64,000 bases of DNA from Paraplanobispora takensis (GTDB lineage: Bacteria; Actinomycetota; Actinomycetes; Streptosporangiales; Streptosporangiaceae). Below the pieces are notes generated by a model. That model ran no database searches, was not told the origin of the DNA, and was given only the letters and a program-made list of their open reading frames with translations. Every line of letters begins with the position of its first letter. Position 1 is the stretch's first letter. The translations under genes were made by a program, and so were the position numbers. Location: positions 124,001 to 188,000 of the forward strand of contig NZ_BOOK01000032.1 of assembly GCF_016863195.1 (NCBI RefSeq). The letters are read 5' to 3'. This document shows, in pieces, positions 23,608 through 33,219 of this stretch.

Positions 23608-26310
23608 GTGCCGAAGAGCGAAGCGACCCCCACTCGTCCGTGTCTCCTGCTCCTCGATGGGCATTCACTGGCCTATCGGGCGTTCTACGCGCTTCCCGAG
23701 GAGAACTTCTCCACCTCGACGGGGCAGACCACCAACGCCGTCTACGGTTTCACGTCGATGCTGGTCAACGTGCTCCGTGACGAGCAGCCCACCCATGTGG
23801 CGGTCTGCTTCGACCGGTCGGAGCCGACCTTCCGGCACGAGGAGTACACCGACTACAAGGCCAACCGCAGCGCCAGTCCCGACACCTTCCGCAGCCAGAT
23901 GAGCCTGATCCACGAGATGCTCGACGCGCTGCGCGTGCCGCACCTGTCGATGCCGGGCTACGAGGCCGACGACCTGATCGCCACGCTGGCGACCCGGGCC
24001 GCCGGGCAGGACATGAGCGTGCTGATCGTCACCGGTGACCGCGACGCGCTGCAGCTCGTCGACGAGCGGATCACGGTGCTGATGACCCGGGTGGGGATCA
24101 GCAACATGACCCGGTTCACGCCCGAGGTGGTGGTGGAGAAATACGACCTCACCCCGGCGCAGTACCCCGACTTCGCCGCGATCCGCGGCGACGCCAGCGA
24201 CAACCTCAAGAACATCCCCGGCGTGGGGGAGAAGACCGCGGCCAAGTGGATCCGCGAGTTCGGCTCGCTGGAGGAGCTGGTCAACCGGGTCGACGAGGTC
24301 AAGGGCAAGGTCGGCGACAAGCTCCGTGAGCACCTCGACCAGGTGCTGATGAACCGCCGCCTCACCCAGCTGATCCGGGACGTCCCGCTGGAGCAGGAGG
24401 TCTCCCGGCTGAAGGTCGGCCAGTGGGACCGCGAGGAGATCGACAAGATCCTGGACGCCCTGGAGTTCCGGGGCGAGATCCGCGACCGGCTCTTCAAGAC
24501 CCTCGGCTCGCCCGAGCCCGAGGCCGCCGACGGCTTCGAGATCGAGGTCGTCGTGCTGGGCGCGGACGAGGTGGCCGGCTGGCTCGGCGGGCTGCCCGGG
24601 GGCCGGGCCGGCCTGGCCTTCACGGGCGCCTACGGCAGCGGCACCGGCCGCGTCGAGGGCATCGCGATCGCCGCTCCGGACGGCGCGGACGGCGGGCCCC
24701 GGGCGGCGTTCGTCGATCCGGCGACGCTGACCGAGGGCGACGAGGCGGCGCTGCGCGCCTGGCTGGCCGACGAGTCCAGGCCCAAGGCCGTGCACGACGC
24801 CAAGGGTCCGATGCTGGGGCTGTGGGCCCAGGGGATGGAGCTGCGCGGGCTGTCCTGTGACACGGCCCTGGCGGCCTATCTGGCCGCGCCCGGCCAGAAG
24901 TCCTTCCCGCTGGAGGACCTCGTCCGGGTCTACCTGCAGCGTGAGCTGCGCGGGGGGACCGGCGACGGCCAGGTCAGCCTGTTCGAGGACCAGGAGGCCG
25001 ACGCGGCCCGCGACCTCGGCCTGCGGGCCCTGGCCGTGCGCGACCTCGCCCTGGCGCTGGAGGCCTTCCTGGAGCCGCGCGGCGGTGCCGGCCTGATGTG
25101 CGACGTGGAGCTGCCGCTGGTGACCGTCCTGGCCGAGATGGAGCGCGACGGCATCGCCGCCGACCGCGCCCACCTGGAGGGCCTGGAGGCGGAGTTCCGC
25201 GCGGCGGTCAGGCAGGCCGTCGAGGCGGCCCACGCCTCGGTGGGCGAGCAGTTCAACCTGGGCTCGCCCAAGCAACTGCAGGAGATCCTGTTCACCAAGC
25301 TGGCGCTGCCCAAGACCAAGAAGATCAAAACGGGCTACAGCACCGACGCCGAGCAGCTGGCCTGGCTGGCCGCCCAGACCGACCACGAGCTGCCGACCAT
25401 CATGCTGCGCCACCGCGACCAGGAGAAGCTGCGGGTCACGGTGGAGGGCCTGATCAAGGAGATCTCCGACGACGGCCGGATCCACACCACCCTCAAGCAG
25501 ACCGTGGCGGCGACCGGGCGGCTGAGCTCGGAGAAGCCCAACCTGCAGAACATCCCGATCCGCACGGCCGAAGGGCGCCGGATCCGGCAGGGCTTCACGG
25601 TCGGCTCCGGCTACGAGACGCTGCTGACGGCCGACTACAGCCAGATCGAGCTGCGCATCATGGCGCACCTGTCGGGCGACGAGTCGCTGATCGCCTCCTT
25701 CGAGTCCGGGCACGACTTCCACCAGGCGACCGCGGCGCGGGTCTTCGACATCGCGCCCGACGAGGTCAACGGCGAGATGCGCGCCAAGATCAAGGCGATG
25801 AACTACGGCCTGGCCTACGGCCTGTCCGACTTCGGGCTCTCCGCGCAGCTGGGCATCCCGGTGGCGGAGGCCAGGTCCCTCAAGGAGGAGTACTTCGAGG
25901 AGTTCGGCGGCGTCCGCGACTTCCTCAACGCGATCGTCGCCCAGGCCCGCCAGGACGGCTACACCGAGACCATCATGGGCCGCCGCCGCTACCTGCCCGA
26001 CCTCAACAGCGACAACCGCCAGCGCCGCGAGATGGCCGAGCGGATGGCCCTCAACGCGCCGATCCAGGGTTCGGCGGCCGACATCATCAAGGTCGCCATG
26101 CTCCACGTGCGCGACGCGCTCAGGGAGGCGGGCCTGACCTCCAGGATGCTGCTGCAGGTCCACGACGAGCTCGTGTTCGAGGTGGCCCCCGGGGAGCTGG
26201 AGCCCCTGCGCGAGCTGGTCCGCGACCGGATGAACGCCGCCTACTCGCTGCGCGTCCCGCTGGAGGTCTCGGTGGGCGTGGGCCGCACGTGGGAGGACGC
26301 CGGCCACTGA
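23608..26310 (+). CDS. polA: DNA polymerase I
   Basis: 900 aa. Fills gaps in repair and removes Okazaki primers. GTG at 23608. Residues 1-290 are the 5'-3' nuclease domain (LLLDGHSLAYRAFYALP, GYEADDLIATLA, IRGDASDNLKNIPGVGEKTA). Residues about 310-500 are the 3'-5' exonuclease-like domain, but the first metal-binding DxE is absent (LAFTGAYGSG instead), so proofreading is probably lost, as in other actinobacterial PolA. The polymerase domain has motif A with D676 (ADYSQIELR), the O-helix (RAKIKAMNYGLAYG) and motif C HDE at 852-854 (LQVHDELVFEV). The location near rpsA, coaE and uvrB is conserved. Confidence 0.97.
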   Translation: MPKSEATPTRPCLLLLDGHSLAYRAFYALPEENFSTSTGQTTNAVYGFTSMLVNVLRDEQPTHVAVCFDRSEPTFRHEEYTDYKANRSASPDTFRSQMSLIHEMLDALRVPHLSMPGYEADDLIATLATRAAGQDMSVLIVTGDRDALQLVDERITVLMTRVGISNMTRFTPEVVVEKYDLTPAQYPDFAAIRGDASDNLKNIPGVGEKTAAKWIREFGSLEELVNRVDEVKGKVGDKLREHLDQVLMNRRLTQLIRDVPLEQEVSRLKVGQWDREEIDKILDALEFRGEIRDRLFKTLGSPEPEAADGFEIEVVVLGADEVAGWLGGLPGGRAGLAFTGAYGSGTGRVEGIAIAAPDGADGGPRAAFVDPATLTEGDEAALRAWLADESRPKAVHDAKGPMLGLWAQGMELRGLSCDTALAAYLAAPGQKSFPLEDLVRVYLQRELRGGTGDGQVSLFEDQEADAARDLGLRALAVRDLALALEAFLEPRGGAGLMCDVELPLVTVLAEMERDGIAADRAHLEGLEAEFRAAVRQAVEAAHASVGEQFNLGSPKQLQEILFTKLALPKTKKIKTGYSTDAEQLAWLAAQTDHELPTIMLRHRDQEKLRVTVEGLIKEISDDGRIHTTLKQTVAATGRLSSEKPNLQNIPIRTAEGRRIRQGFTVGSGYETLLTADYSQIELRIMAHLSGDESLIASFESGHDFHQATAARVFDIAPDEVNGEMRAKIKAMNYGLAYGLSDFGLSAQLGIPVAEARSLKEEYFEEFGGVRDFLNAIVAQARQDGYTETIMGRRRYLPDLNSDNRQRREMAERMALNAPIQGSAADIIKVAMLHVRDALREAGLTSRMLLQVHDELVFEVAPGELEPLRELVRDRMNAAYSLRVPLEVSVGVGRTWEDAGH

Positions 26311-26603
26311 CGCCCCCGCCCGCCGGGCGCCGCCGTACCCGCTTTCCGCCTCGGGGGTTGCCCGCCGGGGCGGCCGGGGGAGGCCCGTCCGGGAGGCGGA
26401 AGTGCCGGAAAGCGTCCTCTGGGACGGCTGGGGCGGCCTCCGGCGGCGTACCGCCCTCGGCGTTCGCCCAGGTGGCGGGCGTTTCGGGGGTGTCCGCGGA
26501 GTGGGTGTCCGCTGGTGGGGATGGCCGGGGAAGTGACCGGGCTTGTCCGGGTCTGTTCTAGGGTTGGAAGGCAGCCGACACCTCGACGGGCAGCGGGAGT
26601 CTT

Positions 26604-27707
26604 GTGCGGAGTCCAACCCTTCTCACGCGGATCCTCATGGTGGCCAACGCCGTGGTGATCGTGATCGCCCTTGGGGTCCTGCTGCTGCTTCCCACCCCCG
26701 GCGAGGAGCCCGCCCGGCGCACCTCCGCCGCGGTGGAACCTGGGGAGACCCCGCCGCCGCCGAAGGCCGAGCTGCCCTCCGCCGACCTGCCCGAGGCGAT
26801 CATCGCCACGCCCGAGTTCGCCCGGCAGGTGGGGGCCAACGAGCTGGGACTGGTTCCGGTGATCATGTACCACCGGATCGTGAAGAAGCGCACGGCCTCC
26901 ATCGACCGCACCCCCGGCCAGGTGCGCGGGGAGATGGAGAAGCTGGCCAGGGACGGCTACGTGCCGATCACCGCCAGGGAGTTCGCCACCGGGAAGATCA
27001 ACATTCCGGCCGGCAAGCACCCGGTCGTGCTGACCTTCGACGACGGCCACCCCAGCCACTTCGCCCTGGACGAGACGGGCATGCCGGCGCGCGACACCGC
27101 CGTCGGGATCATCTACGAGGTGGCGCGCCAGTATCCGGAGTTCCGCCCCGTGGCCACCTTCTGGGTCAACCGCGAGCCGTTCGGCCTGAAGGACCGGGGC
27201 GACCAGGCGCGCGCCGTGCAGTGGCTGGCCGCACGGGGCTTCGAGGTGGCCAACCACACCTGGAGCCACCCGTTCCTGCCGTCGCTGTCCAGGAAGCGGA
27301 TCGCCGAGCAGCTCGTCCGGGTCGAGCGCATGCTGGGGAGCTTCGGGCTGGGCCCCTCCGAGACGCTGGCGCTGCCGTACGGCGGGATGCCGCGGGCCAG
27401 GTCCACCGTGCAGCAGGGCAAATGGGACGGGACCCGGTTCGGGTTCAAGGGGGTCTTCCTGGCCGGTGCGCAGCCGTCGGTGTCGCCCTTCGACAAGTCC
27501 TACGACTGGCGCTCGATCCAGCGGATCCAGAGCAACGGCAAGAAGGGCGAGTGCCGCAGATGGTGCTCGCAGTACTGGCTCGAATGGCTCGGCAAGCACC
27601 CCGAGCAGCTGTACACGGCGGACGGGGATCCGGAACGCATCTCCATGCCGGGCAAACTTCGGGGTAATATCAGCTCCAAGCGGAGGCAGCAGGTCAACGC
27701 CTATTAG
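26604..27707 (+). CDS. Membrane-anchored polysaccharide deacetylase
   Basis: 367 aa. GTG at 26604 with GGGAG upstream. One N-terminal membrane helix (about 8-30) and a Pro-rich linker precede the NodB-type domain: VIMYHRIVKK, LTFDDGHPSHFAL with the catalytic/metal Asp pair, and NHTWSHPFLPSLS with the metal His residues. ALPYGGMPRA corresponds to the motif holding the catalytic base-tuning Arg/Asp region. It probably acts outside the membrane on cell-wall or exopolysaccharide N-acetyl groups; the substrate is unknown. Cysteines in GECRRWC may form a disulfide. It stands alone between polA and rpsA. Confidence 0.85.
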   Translation: MRSPTLLTRILMVANAVVIVIALGVLLLLPTPGEEPARRTSAAVEPGETPPPPKAELPSADLPEAIIATPEFARQVGANELGLVPVIMYHRIVKKRTASIDRTPGQVRGEMEKLARDGYVPITAREFATGKINIPAGKHPVVLTFDDGHPSHFALDETGMPARDTAVGIIYEVARQYPEFRPVATFWVNREPFGLKDRGDQARAVQWLAARGFEVANHTWSHPFLPSLSRKRIAEQLVRVERMLGSFGLGPSETLALPYGGMPRARSTVQQGKWDGTRFGFKGVFLAGAQPSVSPFDKSYDWRSIQRIQSNGKKGECRRWCSQYWLEWLGKHPEQLYTADGDPERISMPGKLRGNISSKRRQQVNAY

Positions 27708-27942
27708 GCGTCCCTGCCGTCGGTTTCGTCCCTGTGCGTCCCGTGGCGTCTGTCGTCCTCGGATTGACCAGGCCCGTCCAGTCTCATATGCTGATCGCTG
27801 CGCTGTGGGCTCGCGCGTGTCTCGGACGGAGTGGGCTCGCGCTCGATCACGTCGATGTCAAAACTCCTTCGGCTGAACGATAAGAGGCCTGCTGCGCGTT
27901 CGCCCACATCGACATCTGTCCGCGTTCGGAGCAATTCCACAC

Positions 27943-29430
27943 ATGACGAGCAGCACTGAGGCCACCTCGAGCACCCCGCAGGTAGCGGTCAACGACATCG
28001 GGTCCGAGGAAGAGTTCCTCGCAGCGATCGACCTGACCATCAAGTACTTCAACGACGGCGACATCGTCGAGGGCACCGTCGTCAAGGTCGATCGAGACGA
28101 AGTTTTGCTCGACATCGGCTACAAGACCGAGGGTGTCATCCCCTCGCGTGAGCTCTCGATCAAGCATGATGTCGACCCGGCGGACGTCGTCGAGGTTGGA
28201 GAGCACGTCGAGGCCCTGGTCCTCCAGAAGGAGGACAAGGAGGGTCGCCTGATCCTGTCCAAGAAGCGCGCCCAGTACGAGCGCGCCTGGGGCACGATCG
28301 AGAAGATCAAGGACGAGGACGGCATCGTCACCGGCACCGTCATCGAGGTCGTCAAGGGTGGTCTCATCCTCGACATCGGCCTGCGCGGCTTCCTGCCGGC
28401 CTCCCTCGTCGAGATGCGCCGCGTGCGAGACCTGCAGCCGTACGTCGGCCGCGAGCTCGAGGCCAAGATCATCGAGCTGGACAAGAACCGCAACAACGTG
28501 GTCCTGTCCCGCCGCGCCTGGCTGGAGCAGACCCAGTCCGAGGTCCGCCAGACCTTCCTCAACACCCTGCAGAAGGGTCAGGTCCGCAAGGGCGTCGTCT
28601 CCTCGATCGTCAACTTCGGTGCGTTCGTGGACCTCGGCGGCGTCGACGGTCTGGTCCACGTCTCCGAGCTGTCCTGGAAGCACATCGACCACCCGTCCGA
28701 GGTCGTCGAGGTCGGCCAGGAGGTCACGGTCGAGGTCCTGGACGTCGACATGGAGCGCGAGCGCGTCTCCCTGTCGCTCAAGGCGACCCAGGAAGACCCG
28801 TGGCAGCAGTTCGCCCGCACCCACCAGATCGGCCAGGTCGTGCCGGGCCGCGTCACCAAGCTGGTGCCGTTCGGCGCGTTCGTCCGGGTCGAGGAGGGCA
28901 TCGAGGGCCTGGTCCACATCTCCGAGCTGGCCGAGCGCCACGTCGAGATCCCCGAGCAGGTCGTCCAGGTCGGCGACGAGATCTTCGTGAAGATCATCGA
29001 CATCGACCTCGACCGTCGCCGGATCTCGCTGTCGCTCAAGCAGGCCAACGAGGGTGCGATGGGCGCCGACGTCGAGTTCGACCCCACGCTGTACGGCATG
29101 GCGGCGACCTACGACGACCAGGGCAACTACATCTACCCCGAGGGCTTCGACCCGGAGACGGGCGAGTGGCTCGAGGGCTTCGACCGTCAGCGCGAGGAGT
29201 GGGAGCGGCAGTACGCCGAGGCCCAGACCCGCTTCGAGGCTCACAAGAAGCAGGTCGAGGAGGCCCGCAAGGCCGAGGCCGAGGCGGGCGAGGCCGCCCC
29301 GACGTCCTACTCCGGTGAGACCCCGGCCTCCAGCAGCAGCAGCGGCTCCTCCGCTCCGGCGGGTGGCGCCCTCGCCTCCGACGAGGCCCTCGCGGCTCTG
29401 CGCGAGAAGCTCGCCGGCGGCCAGAGCTGA
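27943..29430 (+). CDS. rpsA: 30S ribosomal protein S1
   Basis: 495 aa. Four S1 (OB-fold) domains at about 36-105, 123-190, 208-278 and 293-363, e.g. DGDIVEGTVVKVDRDEVLLDIG and GQVRKGVVSSIVNFGAFVDLGG. This is the actinobacterial four-domain form, with an acidic, Gln/Glu-rich tail and a Ser-rich stretch (ASSSSSGSSAP) near the C-terminus. It binds mRNA at the ribosome and helps start translation. The ATG at 27943 has GGAG 12 nt upstream. A 13-bp hairpin with a T-run ends the unit. Confidence 0.98.
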   Translation: MTSSTEATSSTPQVAVNDIGSEEEFLAAIDLTIKYFNDGDIVEGTVVKVDRDEVLLDIGYKTEGVIPSRELSIKHDVDPADVVEVGEHVEALVLQKEDKEGRLILSKKRAQYERAWGTIEKIKDEDGIVTGTVIEVVKGGLILDIGLRGFLPASLVEMRRVRDLQPYVGRELEAKIIELDKNRNNVVLSRRAWLEQTQSEVRQTFLNTLQKGQVRKGVVSSIVNFGAFVDLGGVDGLVHVSELSWKHIDHPSEVVEVGQEVTVEVLDVDMERERVSLSLKATQEDPWQQFARTHQIGQVVPGRVTKLVPFGAFVRVEEGIEGLVHISELAERHVEIPEQVVQVGDEIFVKIIDIDLDRRRISLSLKQANEGAMGADVEFDPTLYGMAATYDDQGNYIYPEGFDPETGEWLEGFDRQREEWERQYAEAQTRFEAHKKQVEEARKAEAEAGEAAPTSYSGETPASSSSSGSSAPAGGALASDEALAALREKLAGGQS

Positions 29431-29520
29431 GCCTCTGAGCGACGGGGCGCGTCTGCGGAGCACTCGGGACTGAGTCCCTGAGCGTCCGGAGGCGGGCCCG
29501 CCGAGCACCATCTGTTCCAC

Positions 29521-29550
29521 CCGAGGGCCCCGCTACGGCGGGGCCCTCGG
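29521..29550 (+). terminator. Rho-independent terminator after rpsA
   Basis: The perfect 13-bp stem ccgagggccccgc / gcggggccctcgg, with a 4-nt loop, is followed by tgtttt. It is the most canonical terminator in the window. The rest of 29431-29780 contains no supported gene. Confidence 0.92.
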
Positions 29551-29780
29551 TGTTTTCCCCGCCGTGCCGGGGACTTCCGGGCCGGGCGGGATCGGCGGTC
29601 GGCCGCGTCCCCGTCGGGCTCGGCGAGCACGGCCTCAAGGGCGGGAAGCATTCCGTGAATGCCGGAAAGTATGACCATGCGCATCTTCCGGCTGTCTGTC
29701 AGGGATGGTGGGCCGCCGCGGGAGTTCGCCCGGGGGCGTACGGCAGGCCCTAAGGTGATCCCGTGAAGGAAGACGGTCCC

Positions 29781-30236
29781 GTGACGGTGATCGAGCGGGC
29801 GGAGCCCGGGGACGCGGGTGAGATCCTCACCGTGCAGCGCGCGGCCTACGTGAGCGAGGCGCAGCTGTACGGCGACCCGTTCATCCCGCCCCTGGTCGAG
29901 TCGGTGGAGCAGGTGCGCAAGGCCGCCGAGGCCGGGGCCGTGCTCGTGGCCCGCGACGGCGGCCGTGTGGTCGGGGCGGTCCGCGGTCAGCTGTCCGGGA
30001 CGACCTGCCTGGTGGGACGGCTGGTCGTCGCCCCCGACATGCAGGGGCGGGGGATCGGCGGGGCGCTGCTGGCGGCCCTGCACGAGGAGAACCCCGGCGC
30101 CCTGGCGTTCGACCTGTTCACCGGGCACCTGTCGGAGGGCAACCTGCGGCTCTATCGCCGCCACGGCTACCGCGAGACCCGCAGGGAGCGGATGAGCGAC
30201 CACCTGACCCTGGTGCACCTGCGCCGCCGGGTCTGA
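29781..30236 (+). CDS. GNAT family N-acetyltransferase
   Basis: 151 aa. GTG at 29781 is preferred because AAGGAAG lies 8 nt upstream; a GTG at 29763 is in frame and would add 6 residues. Acetyl-CoA binding motif A is [20 protein letters not shown] (Q/R-x-x-G-x-G/A). The C-terminal [18 protein letters not shown] is the usual motif B end. The acceptor is unknown. It sits between rpsA and coaE on the same strand. Confidence 0.88.
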   Translation: MTVIERAEPGDAGEILTVQRAAYVSEAQLYGDPFIPPLVESVEQVRKAAEAGAVLVARDGGRVVGAVRGQLSGTTCLVGRLVVAPDMQGRGIGGALLAALHEENPGALAFDLFTGHLSEGNLRLYRRHGYRETRRERMSDHLTLVHLRRRV

Positions 30237-30421
30237 CGCCTCACGGGCTTCGCGCCGGCCACCGATCGCCTCGGCTCCTCCCGAGGCGTTCGAGAACCGC
30301 CTCGACCGCATCAGCCGTCCCGCCGCCGTATCCGGCGCGAGATAGTCCTCTGCCCGACCACCTTGTCACCGGGGCGGCCGGGCCGCGCCACGGGGCGCCC
30401 CGTACCCGTATGCTGCCGCTC

Positions 30422-31018
30422 ATGGTGAAGGTGGGGCTGACGGGCGGGATCGGGTCGGGCAAGAGCGAAGTGTCGCGGCGGCTGTCGGCCCGGGGCGCGG
30501 TGGTGATCGACGCCGACAAGATCGCCCGTGAGGTGGTGGAGCCGGGGACCGAGGGACTGGCGCGCGTCGCCGGGGTCTTCGGGGAGGAGGTGATCCGCCA
30601 GGACGGTTCGCTCGACCGGGAGAGGCTCGGTTCGATCGTCTTCGCCGACTCCGAGAAGCTGGCCGCGCTCAACGGCATCGTGCACCCCCTGGTCGGGCGG
30701 CGCGTCGCCGAGTTGCAGGAGCAGGCCGACGACCGCGCGATCGTCGTCTACGACGTGCCGCTGCTGGCCGAGAACAAGCTCGCCCCGATGTACGACGTGG
30801 TGATCGTCGTCGACGCCTCCGACGAGGTGCGGCTGGAGCGGCTGGTGCGGGTGCGCGGCATGAGCGAGCAGGACGCCCGGGCCCGGATCGCCGCCCAGGC
30901 GGGCCGGGAGGAGCGGCTCGCGATCGCCGACATCGTGATCCCCAACGAGGGCTCCCTGGAGGAGCTGGAGGACCGGGTCGAGGAGGTCTGGCGACGGCTG
31001 TCGGTCACCACGCCGTAG
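30422..31018 (+). CDS. coaE: Dephospho-CoA kinase
   Basis: 198 aa. Final step of coenzyme A synthesis: phosphorylates the 3'-OH of dephospho-CoA. The ATG at 30422 gives [17 protein letters not shown], the standard N-terminus with P-loop GGIGSGKS; an ATG 12 nt earlier is also in frame. [15 protein letters not shown] carries the catalytic Asp, and [12 protein letters not shown] and [15 protein letters not shown] are family-typical. It lacks the C-terminal GrpB-like extension found in mycobacterial CoaE. It converges on the Spo0M operon across a shared hairpin. Confidence 0.97.
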   Translation: MVKVGLTGGIGSGKSEVSRRLSARGAVVIDADKIAREVVEPGTEGLARVAGVFGEEVIRQDGSLDRERLGSIVFADSEKLAALNGIVHPLVGRRVAELQEQADDRAIVVYDVPLLAENKLAPMYDVVIVVDASDEVRLERLVRVRGMSEQDARARIAAQAGREERLAIADIVIPNEGSLEELEDRVEEVWRRLSVTTP

Positions 31019-31102
31019 CCGGGCGGGCCGTGCCTCCCGGGGCCGTGTCTCCCAGGGCTGTGCCCCCGGGGCCCGGACCCGCCGAGAGTGCGAGGACCCC
31101 GC

Positions 31103-31151
31103 GTACGGCAGCGGCCCGGCCGTCCGGGGACGACCGGGCCGCGCGCCGTAC
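31103..31151. terminator. Bidirectional terminator between coaE and spo0M-like gene
   Basis: gtacggc plus gcggcccgg on the left (31103-31119) pairs with 31134-31151 around a 14-nt loop, with one small bulge. It lies between convergent genes and can serve both. Just upstream (31027-31072) a 15-bp degenerate unit (ggccgtgcctcccgg-like) repeats three times. Confidence 0.65.
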
Positions 31152-31163
31152 GGCGGCGGGAGA

Positions 31164-31937
31164 TCAGAACCAGCCGCGCTTCTGGGCCATCGAGTGCAGG
31201 CCCGCGCGCAGCGACTGCTCCACCTGCCCGGGGTGGTCGTTGTAGTGGACGGTGAAGCGGTTGTAGGTGTCGTGGCTGGAGTTCAGGAAGCCGCCGCGCG
31301 TGTCGGCCTCCAGGATGACGTCCATCGCGCTGGGCCCGGCGATGAAGGTCAGCTCCAGCTCGTTGAAGTGACGGGCGTACTCGTGGCCCGCGTAGTACTC
31401 GATCTCCTGGAAGAACGGCATGCGCGAGCCGTGCAGGGTGCCGCGCTCCAGGTCGGCCTTCTTGAAGCGGAAGCCCATGTGGTCCAGCGCGGCCAGGACG
31501 TGGTCCTGGGCCGGCAGCGGGTTGACGAACAGCGCGTCGAGGTCGCCCTTGTCGAGCGCGCCGGCCAGGGCCAGCTCGGTGGAGACGCCCAGCTGCATGC
31601 CGCGCAGCGGGTGGCCGGCGATCGCGCTGATCGGGGTCTCCCACGGGACGGGGATCTCGAAGGGAACCGACTGGGCGGCGCCGGAGGGCAGGTGGAACGG
31701 CCCCGCGACCTGCTGGCGCAGGAAGCTGTAGGTCGTCTTGTACTCGTTGTCGCCGCTCTCCACCTCCACGACCGCGGTGAAGTCGATGAAGATGCCCTCG
31801 ACCTGGTAGTCGGAGCTGCTGCTGCGGAAGTTGACCTGGCCGCGCAGGATCTCGCCGGGCCGGACGTTGGAGTTCTGCAGGACGGTGTCGACCTCGACAC
31901 CGGCGCCGAACGCGGCCTTCAGCTTACGGAACACCAT
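31164..31937 (-). CDS. Spo0M family (arrestin-like) protein
   Basis: 257 aa. ATG at 31937 with GGGAG upstream. The opening MVFRKLKAAFGAGVEVDTVLQ and GEILRGQVNFRSSSSDYQVEGI are diagnostic of the Spo0M (sporulation-control) family, an arrestin-like beta-sandwich. VPFEIPVPWETPIS and the C-terminal EYARHFNELELTFIAGP region are also family-typical. In Bacillus, Spo0M influences sporulation and cytoskeletal proteins; its biochemical role is unresolved. It is the third gene of a minus-strand operon after two SPFH proteins (28 nt gap), suggesting a membrane-scaffold function. Confidence 0.88.
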   Translation of the reverse strand: MVFRKLKAAFGAGVEVDTVLQNSNVRPGEILRGQVNFRSSSSDYQVEGIFIDFTAVVEVESGDNEYKTTYSFLRQQVAGPFHLPSGAAQSVPFEIPVPWETPISAIAGHPLRGMQLGVSTELALAGALDKGDLDALFVNPLPAQDHVLAALDHMGFRFKKADLERGTLHGSRMPFFQEIEYYAGHEYARHFNELELTFIAGPSAMDVILEADTRGGFLNSSHDTYNRFTVHYNDHPGQVEQSLRAGLHSMAQKRGWF

Positions 31938-31965
31938 CGGGAGACTCCCAGAGGTAGAGAAGGTT

Positions 31966-33219
31966 TCAGTGGGTTTCAGTGTTTCCAACGGAGGGCTTGA
32001 GCTGGCCGTTCCCGCCGAGCTGCGGCAAGATCTGCGCCATGAGGAGGGTGGACAGGGCCGATGAGTCGCCCTGCCCGCTGGCGGTGCGCACCACGACCGG
32101 CCGCGGCGCGCTCTCGGCGAGCCGGGCGCCCACGTCCAGCCGGCGGCGGGCCAGCTCGTACTTGAGCACCGCCCGGTTGTCACGGTAGGACTCGGCCAGG
32201 CGGCGCAGCGCCTTGGCCTCGTTCTCCGCCGAGGTGAGCTCGGCCCTTCCCCGGGCCTCGATCTCCCAGCGCACCCGCTGGGCCTCGGTCTCGTGTTCCT
32301 CCAGCATGCGGGCCACGTCCTTGCGTGCGGTGTTGGCGGCCGCCCTCACCTCGACGATACGTGCGTCCCGCGTCTTCTTGGAACGCTCGATCTCCATGAG
32401 CAGCGTGTCGATGCGCCGCTTGCGGGTCAGCTCCCACTCCCGCTCGAAGGCCGACAGCTCCTTGGCGACCTTCTCACGGGTGGCCAGGTGCTGCTGGTAG
32501 GTGTCGGGGAGCTGGACGTCGGGGATGTTGGCGCCGGTGATGCGCACGCCGTACCGGCCGAGCTGGCCGTTCAGCGCGTCCTGCATGTCGTCCACGTCGG
32601 AGCCGCGCAGGTCGTAGGCGTGCTCGGTGTGCACCCTGCGGCTGCGCTGGCGGATGGCGTCCTGTACGGCGCTGCTGAGCACGAGGTCGAAGTTGCCCGC
32701 CCCGATCGTCCGGACGAAGGCGACCGGGTCGACGATGCGGAACTTCAGGAAGAACTCGATGGACTTCAACGGCACGTTCTCGGCGGTCGGGCAGGCGACG
32801 ATGGGCGCCGAGTAGGGGATCTCGGTGGAGGTGTCCACCACCGCGTCGACCCGGTCCCACGGCAGCCACAGGTAGTGCCGGCCCGGCGGCAGGGTGCCGG
32901 TGATCGCACCCCAGCGGCTGCGCACGCCGGTGGTGCCCTCCTCGATCTCGATGATCGCCCGGCGCCAGAGCCAGACGGCCGCCACGAGGAGGGAGAGCAC
33001 CGCCCCGGCGGCGGCCAGGGTGCGCAGCGCCCCGTCGGCGAACGCCGCGGTGCCGGCCAGGTACAGGGCGAGGAACAGCAGCGTCACCCAGGCGAATCCG
33101 CGGCGGTCCTTGGGGATGACCACCGGGACGAGCTGCCCGGCCTCGCCGCCGCGCAGCAGCTGGCGGATGTCGGACCAGGCCGCGAGCGATTCCTTGATCT
33201 TCGAGAATTCCCTGCTCAT
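31966..33219 (-). CDS. SPFH/band-7 domain membrane protein
   Basis: 417 aa. The ATG overlaps the stop of the upstream SPFH gene by 4 bp (ATGA). Two hydrophobic helices at about 42-62 and 68-86 are followed by the SPFH domain (about 88-260: IIEIEEGTTGVRSRWGAITGTLPPGRHYLWLPWDRV). A long charged coiled coil (about 235-375, AREKVAKELSAFEREWELTRKRR) follows, then a short tail. SPFH proteins (stomatin, prohibitin, flotillin) oligomerise at membranes to form microdomain scaffolds. It likely assembles with its paralogous neighbour. Confidence 0.87.
   Translation of the reverse strand: MSREFSKIKESLAAWSDIRQLLRGGEAGQLVPVVIPKDRRGFAWVTLLFLALYLAGTAAFADGALRTLAAAGAVLSLLVAAVWLWRRAIIEIEEGTTGVRSRWGAITGTLPPGRHYLWLPWDRVDAVVDTSTEIPYSAPIVACPTAENVPLKSIEFFLKFRIVDPVAFVRTIGAGNFDLVLSSAVQDAIRQRSRRVHTEHAYDLRGSDVDDMQDALNGQLGRYGVRITGANIPDVQLPDTYQQHLATREKVAKELSAFEREWELTRKRRIDTLLMEIERSKKTRDARIVEVRAAANTARKDVARMLEEHETEAQRVRWEIEARGRAELTSAENEAKALRRLAESYRDNRAVLKYELARRRLDVGARLAESAPRPVVVRTASGQGDSSALSTLLMAQILPQLGGNGQLKPSVGNTETH

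Noticed and set aside
23665-26616. Long minus-strand frame opposite polA
   Set aside because: Composition is that of an antisense shadow; polA motifs on the plus strand are complete.
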